Position numbers and translations under genes: made by a program. A DNA stretch of 64,000 nt from Auricularia sp. M13 (lineage: Eukaryota > Basidiomycota > Agaricomycetes > Auriculariales > Auriculariaceae): NCBI GenBank assembly GCA_037042915.1, contig CM073196.1, forward strand, positions 2,480,001 through 2,544,000. Direction: 5' to 3'. The notes beneath the pieces were generated by a model. That model saw only the letters and a list, made by a program, of their open reading frames with translations. It did not search any database and had not been told where the DNA came from. Below, in pieces: positions 35,025-46,797 of the stretch. Each line of letters starts with the position of its first letter. The stretch's first letter is position 1.

Positions 35025-37167
35025 TCACTGCGGACGCATTATTTTCCGCTGCTTGCTGGTCCCCAAGATAAAGTCCATGGACTTGCGGTCTTCGCTCATA
35101 ACCCGCACGTACTCGATATAAACGCGCCACATGTATGCGATGATATCCTGTGGACACAGTTAACTCATGAGCCACCCAGCTTCGCGCCATTGCTCACCTC
35201 CTGCCGCCAAAATTGCTCTGCCCACAAACGTCCTGCGGTCGCTATCTTTTCTGCGAGGTCGTCATGTGCGCCCGCGCCGTCGGGAGTACCACGGAAGAAG
35301 GCGAGGATGTCGTAGAGATCCGAATAGTCGACGTTCACCGGGACGTAGTGGACGTAGGCCATCGCGCGGTCCGTCCACCTGTGGGCAACCCAATGAGAAA
35401 ATAGCTGAGTACATAGGGAATTAACATACCATTCGGGATGAATGGTAGACTTGAGCACAAGCGAGTTGGTAAGCATGAGCCGTTGAAAGCGTGAACTCCA
35501 TCCATTGCCGTCGATCTGAGAAATGGATTAGTGACCTGTCGGTGGGTCAAGGAGGGCACATACATCCATAACATATTTATACCGTTTCGCGGTTTTCGCG
35601 TATACGGACTTGCCCATCTTATACTCCCTCTGTATCCGTTCGCAGATGGACTCCTCAGAGCACTGATGGGCCAGAGTGAATGCGACATCCATGTACGCCT
35701 CGTTGAGTTCGGCGAGACTCCATTGCTGGGGCTCGCCCACTATGTCGTCTTCATTCGCGGTCGGAGGAAGGACGTCAACAGTGCCATCTTTGCGATTCGC
35801 CAACTGAACGAAGCGCAGACGATGCGACATGTTCCAGGCCGTATGCGGGGCATGCAGCATTCCTGTCGTGCTTCCGCGCCATAACAGTCGGTTGTCAGGC
35901 TTCTCTGCCCACGGCAGGTCGTCGCTGGAATCAGGCATGCCTTCGACAGGGATGCCGAGAATGTCGGAATGCAGCGTCGTCTTGGACTGTGTGAAGGCAG
36001 GGATGAAGGCGCGACGCGGGACAGGCGCGATGTTGTGGTTCGCAAGATATCCGTTGATGTGGACAAGATGCGGATGGTAGCAAGGGTCCATGCTGCGACC
36101 ATGATCGAAGATGAAGGTCTTGGGACGTTTATGTAGGTATGCGTCCAGATCGCGGTAGCGTTGCGAGACGTTGTAACTATGCAGCGGCGCAGAGGGCTCG
36201 CATTCAGATGCCCACAGCGATGGCTGGCGAGAGAACTTTGAGAAATTGATGTCTGTGCGGCAGCGGGTCAGAACCTGGAACGACGTACAGAATGGATCTA
36301 CGCACATTCCCCGGCTGCTATCTTTTTGCGGGCCTCCTCGAGGGTCTCGTGTGCGACGACAAGATATGGGCCGTCGTGTGCTGTCCAGGTCGCACGAAAG
36401 GGCGGGAGATATTCCTGTATGGGCTGGAGAAGTTGCACTTGCAGCAATGCCCGAGCGTAACCGTCTTCCTCCATTGAAGGTTGTAAGTTCGCGGTTAGGA
36501 TGTCGATGGGGTCGTTCTTGGAGACCTTGCCAATAGTAAATGTGTCTTTCTGGTTTTCCCAGTCCATTTGGGTCTCTTGCAAGTCGTGAGGCGCCACTGC
36601 CCAGAATTTCTCCATGTCGGCATTGATTTGGTCGTACTCGTCCGGCAAAAGCACGTTATGTGCACTTGTCCACTCCCACCTATCAGGTATTAGGTGTCCA
36701 TGGGCTGAGAGAGTTGGCCGGACGCATACCATTCGTCGAAACCCTTGGGCGGCCGGCGTTCTGCAGTTCGCCGCGTGAGATCTTGCAAGCAAGTACGGGC
36801 AAGGACGCGTACTGTATCTGCGCTCATATTCCTCGCAGGCCTCGCGAAGAGTCTTGCTCTGCCTGCTGAGCTTCTGCTGCCAAAGCTGCTCGCCGCGTGC
36901 GATCAAGTCGTATAGGGGATGCCGACCGTTCGCGCTCTCATTGAGTACGAGAAGGCCTTCTGTAGCGCGAAACTCGTGTGGCGGACGCTGTATGCGCTGT
37001 TTCGGCCTGGAAGTGCGTGCCGGCCGCCAGTACTTGCTCCATCCCTGCTGCGAGTACGGCTCGCGGGTTGCTGACCAGGACGAGTAGAGCCAGTAGAGCC
37101 AGACGAGCGCCGCCAGCTGACCAAGCAGCAGCCAGTATCGCCTTGGTAATGAGAGCCGCGGGGCCAT
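35025..37167 (-). CDS. GT90 (CAP10-type) glycosyltransferase
   Basis: Type II membrane protein starting MAPRLSLPRRYWLLLGQLAALVWLYWLY, a single N-terminal anchor as in Golgi enzymes. A stem region with WTSAHNVLLPDEYDQINADME follows, then the CAP10 catalytic part: DHGRSMDPCYHPHL, HSDILGIPVEGM, DNRLLWRGSTTGM, FTLAHQCSEE, KYVMDVDGNGWS region, HPEWY, HYVPVNVDYSDLYD and AGRLWAEQFWR. Four or more short introns interrupt it. Family members such as Cryptococcus CAP10 and xylosyltransferase 1 add xylose to polysaccharide or glycolipid; cell-wall or capsule-like glycan synthesis is the likely role. Its ATG is 136 bp from that of the divergent dehydrogenase gene. Confidence 0.88.
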
Positions 37168-37303
37168 TGGGGGGACGACGGTCACACGGCTCAGTAATAG
37201 CTGCGGTGCGAGGAAGAGCACATGACGATTCGCAATAGAGTCGGAGCTCGGGACGCGTTGTGCTCCCCATTGAGCCGACGCCGACCCGCTCTGCTCTGCT
37301 GCA

Positions 37304-38734
37304 ATGTCGCTGCCCGCCCACGTCCTGCGCAGCCGTACGATGGGCTTTGTGGGCCTCGGGCGCATGGGCTTTGAGATGGCCCGCAACCTGGTGCGCGAAG
37401 TAGCCGAGTTCCATAGCGAAGGCGCATTAATCAGTGATCATATCCGGGCCCCAGTTCATGAAGCAGCCTGCGGGCACATCGTTCGTCGTATGCGACACCA
37501 ACCAGTCTGCGGCGGAGGCCCTTGTCCAACAATTAACAAGCTCGCAACCGCGTGTCAACATTCTCGTCGCGTCCACGCCTGCTGAGTATGGCGCCCCGCC
37601 GCTCCTCCTCCTCCTCCGCCGCCGCCGCCGACGACGCTACTTGCAGGGTCACTCGTGCCTCGCGTACCGTGTTCACCATGCTCCCATCGACGCCGCAGGT
37701 CCAGAGCGTTTACACTGGCGAGTCCGGCGTGCTCTCAGCGCTGAGAGAGCTTCAAGAACCACGCGACACGCTGTGCATAGACTCGACGACTCTAGACGTG
37801 GAATACGCGCGCGAGGTGTCCCAGCTGGTTGCAGCGTCCGGCGGGACCATGGTCGACGCGCCGGTGTCTGGAGGTGTGCCGTCATGCTGACCCCACGCGC
37901 AACTTGCCACTTTGCCGACACCACAGCCATCGCCAGGTGTGGCCGGTGCAAAGGCAGGCACGCTGTCGTTCCTTGTCGGCGGTACACAGGAAGCGTTCCG
38001 GTCGGCTGAGCCGCTTCTTGCAACCATGGGCAAGCGGATCATCCATTGCGGGCCTTCGGGCGCTGGACTCGCGGCCAAGATATGCAACAACCTGATGCTC
38101 GGTGTCCAGCAGATCGCGACGGCAGAGGCCATGCTGCTTGGTCAAGAGCTTGGCCTCGACCCAGGTGTGTACCATCATGTTACGGCGCTCTCGTCTGGCC
38201 TCGCAACGGCGGCGGAGGCCGCGAGGGCCGGACTTGCGCGCGCGCGTAAGTGAATATCTTTTCATTAATTGGTTGCCAGCCGTCCTTGCGTCGGTAATCA
38301 ATAGCTCGACGGGCGCGTGCTGGGCCTCGAGCGTGAACAACCCGGTTCCAGGCGCGTTGCCAGACAAGGAGCCGCCATGCGTGCGGGATTTCGAAGGTGC
38401 GCAGAACGCTGGAACGCTTCTCTTTATCTGTATACTCGGCGAGCTCGGGCTGAATTGTGCACATTGTCTGTCAGGTGGCTTCGCAAGCGAACTCATGCTA
38501 AAGGCAAGCGATGCGACCTGGACTTTCGAATAGCTCCAACCCGTCATGCAGGACATGAACCTCGCTACGCGAGCATCGGCTGAAGTTGACAGCCCGATGC
38601 CCCTGGGAGAAGCTGCCAAGTACCTGTATGAGGAGGTGGTCAAATACGACGGCGGACGGCTTGCTCGCAAGGACTTCTCAGTGGTGTACCAGTTCCTACG
38701 GGAAGTCAACGCTGAGCCCGAGAGCAGCGAGTGA
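37304..38734 (+). CDS. 3-hydroxyisobutyrate dehydrogenase
   Basis: Multi-exon gene. It starts MSLPAHVLRSR then TMGFVGLGRMGFEMARNLV, the GxGxxG Rossmann motif near residue 15. Further landmarks are ASRTVFTMLPSTPQVQ, CIDSTTLDVEYAREVS, GGTMVDAPVSGGVAGAKAGTLSFLVGG, GSGLAAKICNNLMLG-like GPSGAGLAAKICNNLMLG (the catalytic Lys), NSSTGACWASSVNNPVPG and KDFSVVYQFLREV. The enzyme oxidises 3-hydroxyisobutyrate in valine breakdown, normally in mitochondria; the basic N-terminus is short. One intron (about 37592-37650) holds a run of CTC and CGC triplets, and another at about 38166-38279 is unusually long for this locus (~115 nt). Confidence 0.92.
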
Positions 38735-38928
38735 CGTTATTTGTAATGAGAACACCTGTCTGCGGGTGTTTGGGTGCAGGAGTGCTAATAGGATACGTAT
38801 GTATACGACGTCCGATCGCCGAGATTGATTTGAACGAGAGGAGATAAAAACCTTTTCAGACCCGTCTCCGTCCCTCGAGTTCGTCCAACTTCTTTCGCTC
38901 CCGCACTGCAGCTCCCGTTCCGCTGGCC

Positions 38929-40838
38929 ATGTCCTCAAAGCCGTCTGTGCTCATCTGCGGTGCGCACGACTGGTTATAGCTGTCAGCCAGGGCACGCGTG
39001 CGAGCTGAGCACCGCTGCAGGTGGCCTGAATACGTTCTCGCGCGCGATCGCCCACTATCTCGTCCCGGACAACGGAGAGCCGCTGGTCTCAGTACGCGCT
39101 CGCGCGCACTGCACCCTGTCTGCTAACGCCACAGCAGCATCTGCGCATCGTGGACAAGTATGCGGTCGCAGCCGGCACCTCCACAACGTCCGTGCCTCGC
39201 CCTGTGCCTGCTTTGCCGTCCTGCTCACCGCTGCTGCAGATTCGTGGGACACGAGTTCCCCAAGCTGCTCAACAAGCCGAATGTGGTGTACCAGCAGACA
39301 AACCTGACCGCACCTGGTTCGTGTTGCGACGCGCCCCGCGCTAGTGCCTTGGCCTGATCGCGCATATTTCGCCGCAAACAGGGAAGGTCACGCAGGCGTT
39401 CGAGCCAGATGCAGGCCAGGAGCCCTTCAGCATCGTCTTCGACTGTACCGGAGACATAACGTTCGATCGCCACGACGAGGTGCGTCTCTGAACGACGTTT
39501 CCCGCTCGCGTTCGTGCCATTTCGCTCATGTCTCCCATCAGCACCAACAGGTGCATACGGCCGCGCTTGCATACGGTCTCGGCCAGGAGGCGGCACGGCG
39601 CAAGGTCGCTGCATATGTCCGTTTCCAGCCCCCGTACTACGAGTGCACGAACGAGAAGACGGACAAGCCTGCGCATACGGAAAAGGATGCGCTCAAACCT
39701 GAAGGCGTCCGCGGCGCATGGTTCCACGAGACTCTGCGGCTGTTGGCCGGCATTTCCGAGTGAGTCTCCCACAAGTCTCCCACGCGCCCGTTGCGTTGAT
39801 GCAGCACGACCTGATCCCGCGATAGTTTGAACCTTGTCATCCTTCGTGTCGGCTCCGTGTACGGCCCGAGTACTCTTTGTGCAGAAGGTACGCAGCGATC
39901 GCCTTCGACGCGCCGGCTGCGCGCATGAGCAGACCCGCATTGACCGTCTCGGTGATCTCCAGTCACGTACTGCCTCATCCTGGGTGCGGTTTACAAGAAG
40001 GCCCAGGAAGAATTCCGGTTCCTGTGAGCGTTCACAATATTCTGTTCGCTTCTTCTGTTATGCTGATTGCGCTCGCCCGCAGTTATCCTGGTATGGGCAC
40101 CTCATGGCAGGGTCGCGTGCACCGGCGGCTGACGCATTTGGACAGCGAACCGAATTAACACGATTCACACGGAGGACGTTGCAGGCGCAGGATGGGCTGC
40201 TGCGCAATGGATATCCAAAGTCGGTCGTGAAGAGGCGAACAAGTTAGCCGGGGAGAACATCCACTTCGCCCTGGATAAAGATCTTGCGAAAGATCTCAAG
40301 GGCGAGCCAGGCCCCAAGGAAAAGGTCGTGGCGCCGTTCTTCAACCTCGTGAGTGTGACGTTCGCAATTTCTGCCCCAGGCTTCTTATATATATTCAGGT
40401 GGACGACACGGACGCGACACAAGGCGCCATCTCCGCCATGGTCGCTGACATCTTCGGCATCAAGGCTGGCACATACAACTTGTTGATTGGCACCCTGGCG
40501 AAAGTGCGTCATCTTCTGCGTTCCTGCGCTTCTCATTTAGCTGACACTGCGTGCTACTTGCGCAGCTTTCCTTGAACGACGTAGCCTCGCAAGCCAACGA
40601 AGAGCACAGCGCTACCTGGATGCAGATTATCAGCGAGGCCGACCCGCCCATCGGCTGGACACCCTTGACGGCTTACCTCGACCCGCACTTGTTCGGAAAG
40701 CGGGCAATAGCGTATAACGGCTCCAAGATCAAGAACGTCGTAGGGTACCAACTTCGTCGACCCAAGATCACCAAGGAGGCCATTCAAGAAGTGCTTGACT
40801 CGTACAAGGCGGATGGCATCTGGCCGAGTCCCGCATGA
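38929..40838 (+). CDS. NAD-dependent epimerase/dehydratase-like protein
   Basis: Multi-exon gene. MSSKPSVLICG joins across an intron to GLNTFSRAIAHYLVPDNGEP, a degenerate Gly-rich dinucleotide motif. Next come LRIVDKYAVAAG, RFVGHEFPKLLNKPNVVYQQTNLT, IVFDCTGDITFDRHDE, YGLGQEAARRKVAAYVRFQP, LNLVILRVGSVYGPSTL and ICHTEDVAGA-type IHTEDVAGAGWAAAQW, in the order of extended short-chain dehydrogenases. The usual YxxxK catalytic pair was not located. The end reads GYQLRRPKITKEAIQEVLDSYKADGIWPSP. Related basidiomycete proteins are uncharacterised; substrate unknown. Confidence 0.78.
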
Positions 40839-41112
40839 TCCCCACGTCCGTGTGTTCAACCCATGTTCATTCTCCAGGTCGGCCTTGCAGTCTTGTTGCC
40901 ACATTTGCACATTTTCTGTATCCATGTTTGTGTCGCACTCTCGCTCCTCGGTATTCCCACCCGCCGCCGTCATTACTTTATAGACTAACTCTCTCTCCCG
41001 CCGCACCGCTAATATCTCCCCTCACAACTGCTATTTCTCTATTACGATACCCTTGCACTGTTACCTACATAGCGGTACAATAATGTGTGCACAACGAAAG
41101 GAAATTTGATGT

Positions 41113-42394
41113 TTATGCTGTGGACATTACAATGTCTGGAGAGTCTGTCACCGGCGGGATATCAAGCGCACCAACGGCGGAACAAATGGCCCGCTCCCAG
41201 GCCTGTTCGACGCGGTAGCCACCCGCACGAAATATGCCGTGCGTATCCGCACGAACGGCGTCGCTGAAGGGATCGTCGTACGACCGTAGCAGAGTGAAGC
41301 GGTCTGAGTAATCCCACCAGTCGTCGGTGAGCGGGACATGCGGGGGGTCGGCCAACGCAATGGCGGCGCGAGAACGAAGCAGTTGCGAAGCCGAACGTGA
41401 GAAAGACCCGCTAATGGCGCGTTGCGCAAGCTTCTTCTGGGCCTCTGTGCGCGCCTGCTTGATAACTTTCGACGCAGGGGCGTCACTGGACTGCAGCTTG
41501 TCGATCAGCTCGCGGCGCTCTTGCTCGCGTGCGATGCGCTCCGCGTCCTCCTCAGAGCGCATCTCACGGGCGCGTGCCTCGCGTTCGTTGCGCTCGCGTT
41601 CCTCTTCCTCGAGCAGCTCCTGGTTCAGGCGCTCGTCGAGTTGCAGGTTTTGTTCTGTAATGGCCGCGTTTTCTGCCCTGAAGCGCTTGATGCGCTCCTC
41701 GGTTTCTTGAACGTCGATGTCATTAATCAGGTTGAACGCTGCGAAGGCACTGTCATGAAACTAGTATGTGCGTGAATAGAAATGGCGCATACTGATGTCT
41801 TCAACTTCTTCCAGATAGTCGTTATACGCCTTGAGGTCCACGAAATCTTCGCGTCGCTTGTTGAACCTGAAAGGACGCGTAAATAAGGTGGTCCCGACGC
41901 GTCACAGACATGCGCACTCTTTATGGATACGGCGACGGACGGCAACTTCCTTCTCGACAGTCAAATCCTCAAACGTCTGAGGCGCAAAGGCCATCTTGCG
42001 CGTCGTTACGTGGCAAACGGGGCAGGGCGCGGGTCCCAGCGTGAAGATACGGTCGATGCAGGATTCACACCTGGTCAGTGTCAGCTGCGTGGTGGGCGCA
42101 ACGGAGGACAGCGCACATCTTGTGGTAGCAGGCGCTGACGAGCAGACGCAGCTTTGGATTCAAGTATCTGTCGCTCTTGCACACCGGGCACTGGTCGTCC
42201 TGGGACGAGTACTCCTGAGTCTTGCCCGTGCTGTCCTTGACCCCGCCGGAGAACAGGCTGATGGACGACGGCTGCGATTGCTGCGTCGACGTCGAGGCGC
42301 GCGCCGACGTCAGCTGCGAGGACATGCCGCCATTGCGCTTGACGGTCGTGCCCTTGAGCCAGCCGCCGACTTTGGTGCCTGTGGCGGACATCAT
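41113..42394 (-). CDS. TFB3: TFIIH subunit Tfb3/MAT1 (CAK assembly factor)
   Basis: Multi-exon gene starting MMSATGTKVGGWLKG. A Ser/Thr-rich segment precedes a C3HC4 RING finger (CPVCKSDRYLNPKLRLLVSACYHKM-C, then CESCIDRIFTLG and CPVCHVTTRKMAF). The MAT1 core follows (TFEDLTVEKEVAVRRRI; FNKRREDFVDLKAYNDYLEEVEDI), then a long Glu/Arg coiled coil (AENAAITEQNLQLDERLNQELLEEEE) and a C-terminal part ending DSPDIVMSTA. MAT1 assembles Cdk7-cyclin H and docks it on TFIIH for transcription initiation and repair. It is convergent with the epimerase-like gene and divergent from the LigB gene. Confidence 0.92.
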
Positions 42395-42613
42395 GGACGA
42401 GGTCAGAGGCAAGCGCCGGAGGTGTCCGGATCGACGCCGGCGGCTGTACATGCCGCTTGATCAGCACCGGTCCTACTACAAAGCAGCATTTCTCCTGCTC
42501 ACTCTCGCCCTGGCTGGTGCGTGGGAAAGCCTACCCACGCTGGGTGCTCTGCTGAATCAGCAGCTTACAGTGCCACTGGCTTTACACCGTAAAGCCGCTT
42601 ACTCGACCATTAC

Positions 42614-42620
42614 TATAAAG
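42614..42620 (+). promoter_or_regulatory. TATA box of the LigB dioxygenase gene
   Basis: TATAAAG lies 48 bp upstream of the ATG at 42669, which favours that start over the longer upstream open frame. Confidence 0.6.
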
Positions 42621-42668
42621 TTCAACCAACTGCGCGCCAACCACCGTTTACTGCACAACGCTACTGCC

Positions 42669-43876
42669 ATGTCAAGCCGCCCTACAACGCGCGAACAGTG
42701 GACACGCGCTCTTGACGAGCTGCCTGCGGGACCCAAGATCCCTGCGTTCTACTTTGCTCATGGCCGTACGTGCAATCTGTCCTGTCCATGCGCCCAATCC
42801 ATCTCACCGATCTCCCAGAGCCGCTTCTCGTCTGGCCAGATTCTGCAGGACCTCCCTCATTCTCTGCGGACGTACAAGCTCCAAATGGTCCTCTCGTCCA
42901 GTTTCTCAAAGACTTTGGTCCTGCGCTCCTCAATAAGTACAAACCCAAGGCCATCGTCGTCTTCAGCGCACATTGGGAAACCAGCGGAGAGACACTAGGT
43001 TTGGGAGGGAGGAATATTAGACACTCATGCTCATATCTCCGCAGTGTCTGATTACGGTGACGAGGAAGGTTCCAATCCGCTTTTGTACGATTACTTTGGT
43101 TTCCCTCGCGCAGTACGTGTTGCGAAACGCGTTCTTGACGATTTTCCTGATCAATACTATTCATAGCTGTATACCGAAGTCAAGTTCTCCTCTCGTGGGA
43201 ACTCTGCGCTGGCCCACAAGGTCGTAGACCTCTTTAGAAAGGTGCGCATCTCGCTCCGTCGCATTGCCTGTAGTCCTGAACATATGATCATCAGGCTGGG
43301 ATACGCGCCCGAACATGTCCCAAGACTGAAGCCCGTGGACAAGACGGCCGTGGCTTCAGCGGCCCTGGATTCGATCACGGCGTCTTCGTCCCCTTCATTC
43401 ACATGTTTGGACCTGTCTTCAACGACATCCCCATAATTCAGGCCTCAATCGATGAGAGTCTCGATCCTAAGAAGGAATGGGCTCTGGGGAAGGCGCTGGA
43501 AAGTCTGCGTGAGGAGGGAGTGTTGATCCTAGCCGGCGGTCTCCCCGTGCACACCTTCCGCGAGCCCGCGTCGTTCTCCGAGAAGACTGCACGGCAGCCG
43601 TTCAAAGACTGGTGTAACGCGATATTAGACGCTGCGGAAGTGCAGGATGTGAGTTCCCCTCATTGATTAGATGACAGCAAAACTAAATCGCCGCTGCAGC
43701 CCGACAAACGACGCGACGCTCTGTATTCTCTGACAAAGCATCCGGGCTTCCGTCTCAGCAATCCACGCGAGGAGCACTTCATTCCCATTTACGTCGCCGC
43801 GGGGGCGGGGGAACAGGGAGGCTCGAAGGTCCTTGCGGCTCTATATGGCGCACCTACCATCGCATTCGGCATATGA
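42669..43876 (+). CDS. LigB-type extradiol dioxygenase (DODA-like)
   Basis: First exons 42669-42765 and 42819-42998 are phase-checked; further exons follow to the stop at 43874-43876. Landmarks of class III ring-cleavage dioxygenases: FYFAHGQP near residue 32, WPDSAGPPSF, IVVFSAHWET, LLYDYFGFP, GPGFDHGVFVPFIHMFG, ILAGGLPVHTF and YVAAGAGEQGGSKVLAALYGAPTIAFG. The His residues in AHG, SAHW, DHG and PVHT are the expected Fe(II)/catalytic ligands. It is the plant-DODA-like branch that opens catechol rings such as L-DOPA or lignin-derived phenols. The frame is clean, unlike the second copy 1.4 kb downstream. Confidence 0.9.
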
Positions 43877-44024
43877 TAGCTGCGGAATAGACATTTTTAC
43901 AGTATGCATACTGTATGCATCGAGGAAATCCCGTCCCACGCAATACTGAGCTCACTCTCCGATGCTGCTGACAATACTCTGTGGATAGCTAGGGCTCCGT
44001 GCATATCGCGCTTGATCAGCAACG

Positions 44025-44366
44025 ATGAACGCCGCGGGGACTGGACCTTATGAGATCCAGAGGGGCGTGGAGGCGCATTCCCACGGGTGCAACTGACTTT
44101 AGCACGAAACCCAGCAACTGTCCAGCGCATATAGAATTATTCCAGACGATGCGAGCAATGAAATTAACTGAAGCTCAACTTTTGAGGAGTACGCCCAGGA
44201 AAGTTATTTCCGTGGTTCAAAGCCAGAGCAAGGCGACAAGAATGCGCGAGTGCACGCGCCGATTACGCGCAGAGATGCGCGCCGACACCTGCAGCAGGAG
44301 GACAATGCGGCCGAGGACAAGACAGTGTTCCAGGCATTGAACCGCTTTATGCAAGCACTAGCATAG
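44025..44366 (+). CDS. Possible small gene, unknown product
   Basis: The second part (about 44187-44366) reads EEYAQESYFRGSKPEQGDKN... and HLQQEDNAAEDKTVFQALNRFMQALA before a TAG, with composition and codon use like real coding sequence. A first exon from ATG 44025 (MNAAGTGPYEIQRGVEAH) is plausible, but I could not find an intron that joins the two cleanly; an in-frame TGA lies between them. The start and splice are therefore open. No family is recognised. The product would be hydrophilic and about 80-90 residues. Confidence 0.4.
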
Positions 44367-44551
44367 CAGTCAGGCAGACAGAATTCGATGCATCTTCCGT
44401 TCGGGAGGGACTAGGGAGGGGCTGGACAAGATACCAGTGTCGGAGTTTGACGCGTTGAACTTCAACTTGCTCCTCGTCTTGCACGTGCTCAACTGTCTGA
44501 CTGTTCGACGTCCATTCTTCGACGTATCGACCACTAGATGCACTGTCGTAA

Positions 44552-44831
44552 ATGAGCTCTCCACAACAGAAGAAATCGCTGGTCGATAGCTACAAATGTG
44601 TGTCAACTTCGTGACTATTCGTGCCATATGAGCTCACTCTGTTTGGACGCAATTCTCGTAGCTCTTGGGCGTGGAGGTCGCCTTGCGTTTGGCATCTTTC
44701 TAGGGGCCACCAGCTTGGCGGGCATATGGGTTTCGGACCAGCTTGAAAAGAGGATGCCTCCTCCAGCTTCTGCTGACAGTGCTGACAGCACTGCGAGCGA
44801 TGGCACCCCTCAGCCACATTCAAAGATCTGA
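44552..44831 (+). CDS. 71-residue single-span membrane protein, unknown
   Basis: Exons 44552-44597 and 44662-44831 join in phase 1 across a 64-nt GT-AG intron with a GTGAC branch-like site, giving 71 residues. The sequence starts MSSPQQKKSLVDSYKSLGRGG, has one hydrophobic span LAFGIFLGATSLAGIWV and then a charged end EKRMPPP with a Ser/Ala/Asp-rich tail. The layout (short basic N-terminus, one span) resembles small mitochondrial inner-membrane proteins, but I do not recognise it. It lies between the two LigB copies. Confidence 0.6.
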
Positions 44832-45279
44832 ATTCCAAGTTATAAGAAGGCCAAATACCTTGGCCTTTTCATCTGAATTATTGACATGAGTACTTGGTAT
44901 GCCTTCTTACTTCGTGATTTTGTGTTAAATTTCATGACCTTGATATCCAGATGCTCAGCCCCATCGACGAAGCATGCTCGCCAGCCTGCCATGACGGCTC
45001 CAGGCTGCAATGCTTGACCTTCATGTTGGTCCATGGACATCTTTCGAGTCTCCTGCACCATTCTTCGGCGATGACGGCCACAACAGCCATCTACACGTCT
45101 TTTGTACGCTCCGGCCTACCATGGAATATAGAGGCGGCCATCCGACCAAACTTCTCTTCTCACCCGCTAAAGCCTGTATCTCCAACGGTCATGTTGCGGT
45201 CACGGCCATTCGTGCAACGTATCATAAAAAGGCGATGTCGCGAGTGAAAGATGCCCTGCACTCTCAGCACTCCACAGCA
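44832..45279. other. Intergenic between small gene and second LigB copy
   Basis: No gene recognised in 448 bp. A TATA-like CATAAAAAGG at about 45223-45232 lies some 50 bp before the ATG at 45280 and probably is the remnant promoter of the second LigB copy. Confidence 0.45.
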
Positions 45280-46500
45280 ATGATGAATCGTCCTGTTACG
45301 CAATAAAATGGAGGAAAGCTCTCGAAGAGCTCCCCAACGGACCTAGGATCCCGGCGTTCTACTTTGCGCATGGTCGTAAGTGCAGTTACTGCCCATACAT
45401 ACAATTAAGCCACAGCTCAACGTCTCTCCTCCCGTCCACACAGGCCCTCTACTCATCTGTCCAGACTCCGCTGGTCCTCCGAAAATGCCTTCCGATATTC
45501 AAGGCCCAAAGGGCCCTCTCGTCCAGTTTCTCAAAGACTTCGGGCCAGCACTCCTGAACAAGTACAAACCGAGGGTGATGGTCGTGTTCAGCGCCCATTG
45601 GGAAACGAACGGGGAGACTTTGGGTGCACGATGCTTCAAGATCCTATGCGCAGATGCTCAGGCCTCCATAGTCTCTGATTACGGGGACGAGGACGATTCG
45701 AACCCACTCCTCTACGACTATGGATTCCCTCCCCCGTGCGTGTTTCTGGCGTTGATTTTCCAGCAGATAAGGCTGAGAAATCAAATCCGTTAGCTGTACA
45801 ATGATGTCAATTTCTCCTCTCGCGGGGACTCAGCTACGGCTCAGATGATCGTAGACCTCTTTGAAAAGGCGTGTTTCCGTCTTGTCGCATTGTCTTCTCT
45901 TTCGAACCGATGCAACGATATGTCGGTATACGGGCACGCACAACATCAAAGACAGAGCCCCGCAGCCAGGACGGGCGCGGGTTTGCCGGGCCTGGACTTG
46001 ATCATGGTGTTTTCGTCCCGTTCATCCTTATGTTCGGGGCCGTCTTCAACGACATACCCCTCGTTCAGGTCTCGATCGACGGCAGCCTTGACCTAAGAAG
46101 GAATGGGCTCTGGGGAAGGCGTTGGAGAGCCTGAGGGATGAGGGAGTGCTGATTCTCTCGGGCGGGCTGCCCGTACACACCTTCCACGAGCCGGCGGCGT
46201 TCTCGGAGAAGACGGCGCGCCCCCCGTTCAAGGATTTTTACAAAGCCATTTGGATGACTCCGACGTGCAGGATATAAGTGCTGCGGTCTAAGCCGTTCAA
46301 CGAGCGGGCTGATGGACTTCGTCATAGCCGACCAAACGACGCGACGCGTTGTATGCCTGAAGGAGCATTATGGGTTCCGCCTCAGCAACCCGCGAGAAAA
46401 GCACTTCGTCCCCATTTACGTCGCAGCGGGAGCAGGTGAACAGGGAAGTTCGAAGGTGGTCGCGGCGCTGTATGGTGCACCCACTATAGCGTTTGGCTGA
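45280..46500 (+). pseudogene. Decayed second LigB-type dioxygenase copy
   Basis: The same exon order and motifs as the gene at 42669 are present: ALEELPNGPRIPAFYFAHG, PLLICPDSAGPP, VQFLKDFGPALLNKYKP, VVFSAHWETNGETL, GPGLDHGVFVPFILMFGAVFNDIPLVQ, LPVHTF and YVAAGAGEQGSSKVVAALYGAPTIAFG. But a TAA at 45304-45306 and a frame offset separate the start from ALEEL, one base is missing at about 46091-46095, one in the T3 run at 46249-46251, and a +1/-1 pair lies within 46320-46370. Some single-base losses could be sequencing undercalls, but their density is much higher than in any other gene here, so I call it a pseudogene. The catalytic His codons are still present. Confidence 0.72.
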
Positions 46501-46797
46501 TGATACGTTCGACGACGTAGAGTTGCGGAGATTTCCAGAATGCTGACAATGTAATCTGAAGAGCATGCTGCACTTTCTTGGAGACTTGATAGCTCTGCAT
46601 CGGCGTAAGATAATTGTGTGACGAAACGCCATCGCGATGATGCATCGTGCCATGCGAAACGCGCTTCGAACTCCGACGTACGAGCTCGTGACACATCCAC
46701 CTACTGGCTCAACACAATAAGTGGGAGGTTTATCGCGGTGATTTGATCATATTCCCAGTTCACATATGTGTGATTGTTGTTTGTTGTGATTATTGGG

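Noticed and set aside
42669-46500. A betalain-type or aromatic-degradation gene cluster around the LigB copies
   Set aside because: The neighbours are TFB3, a scramblase and small unknown proteins; no tyrosinase, glycosyltransferase or other pathway enzyme is adjacent.
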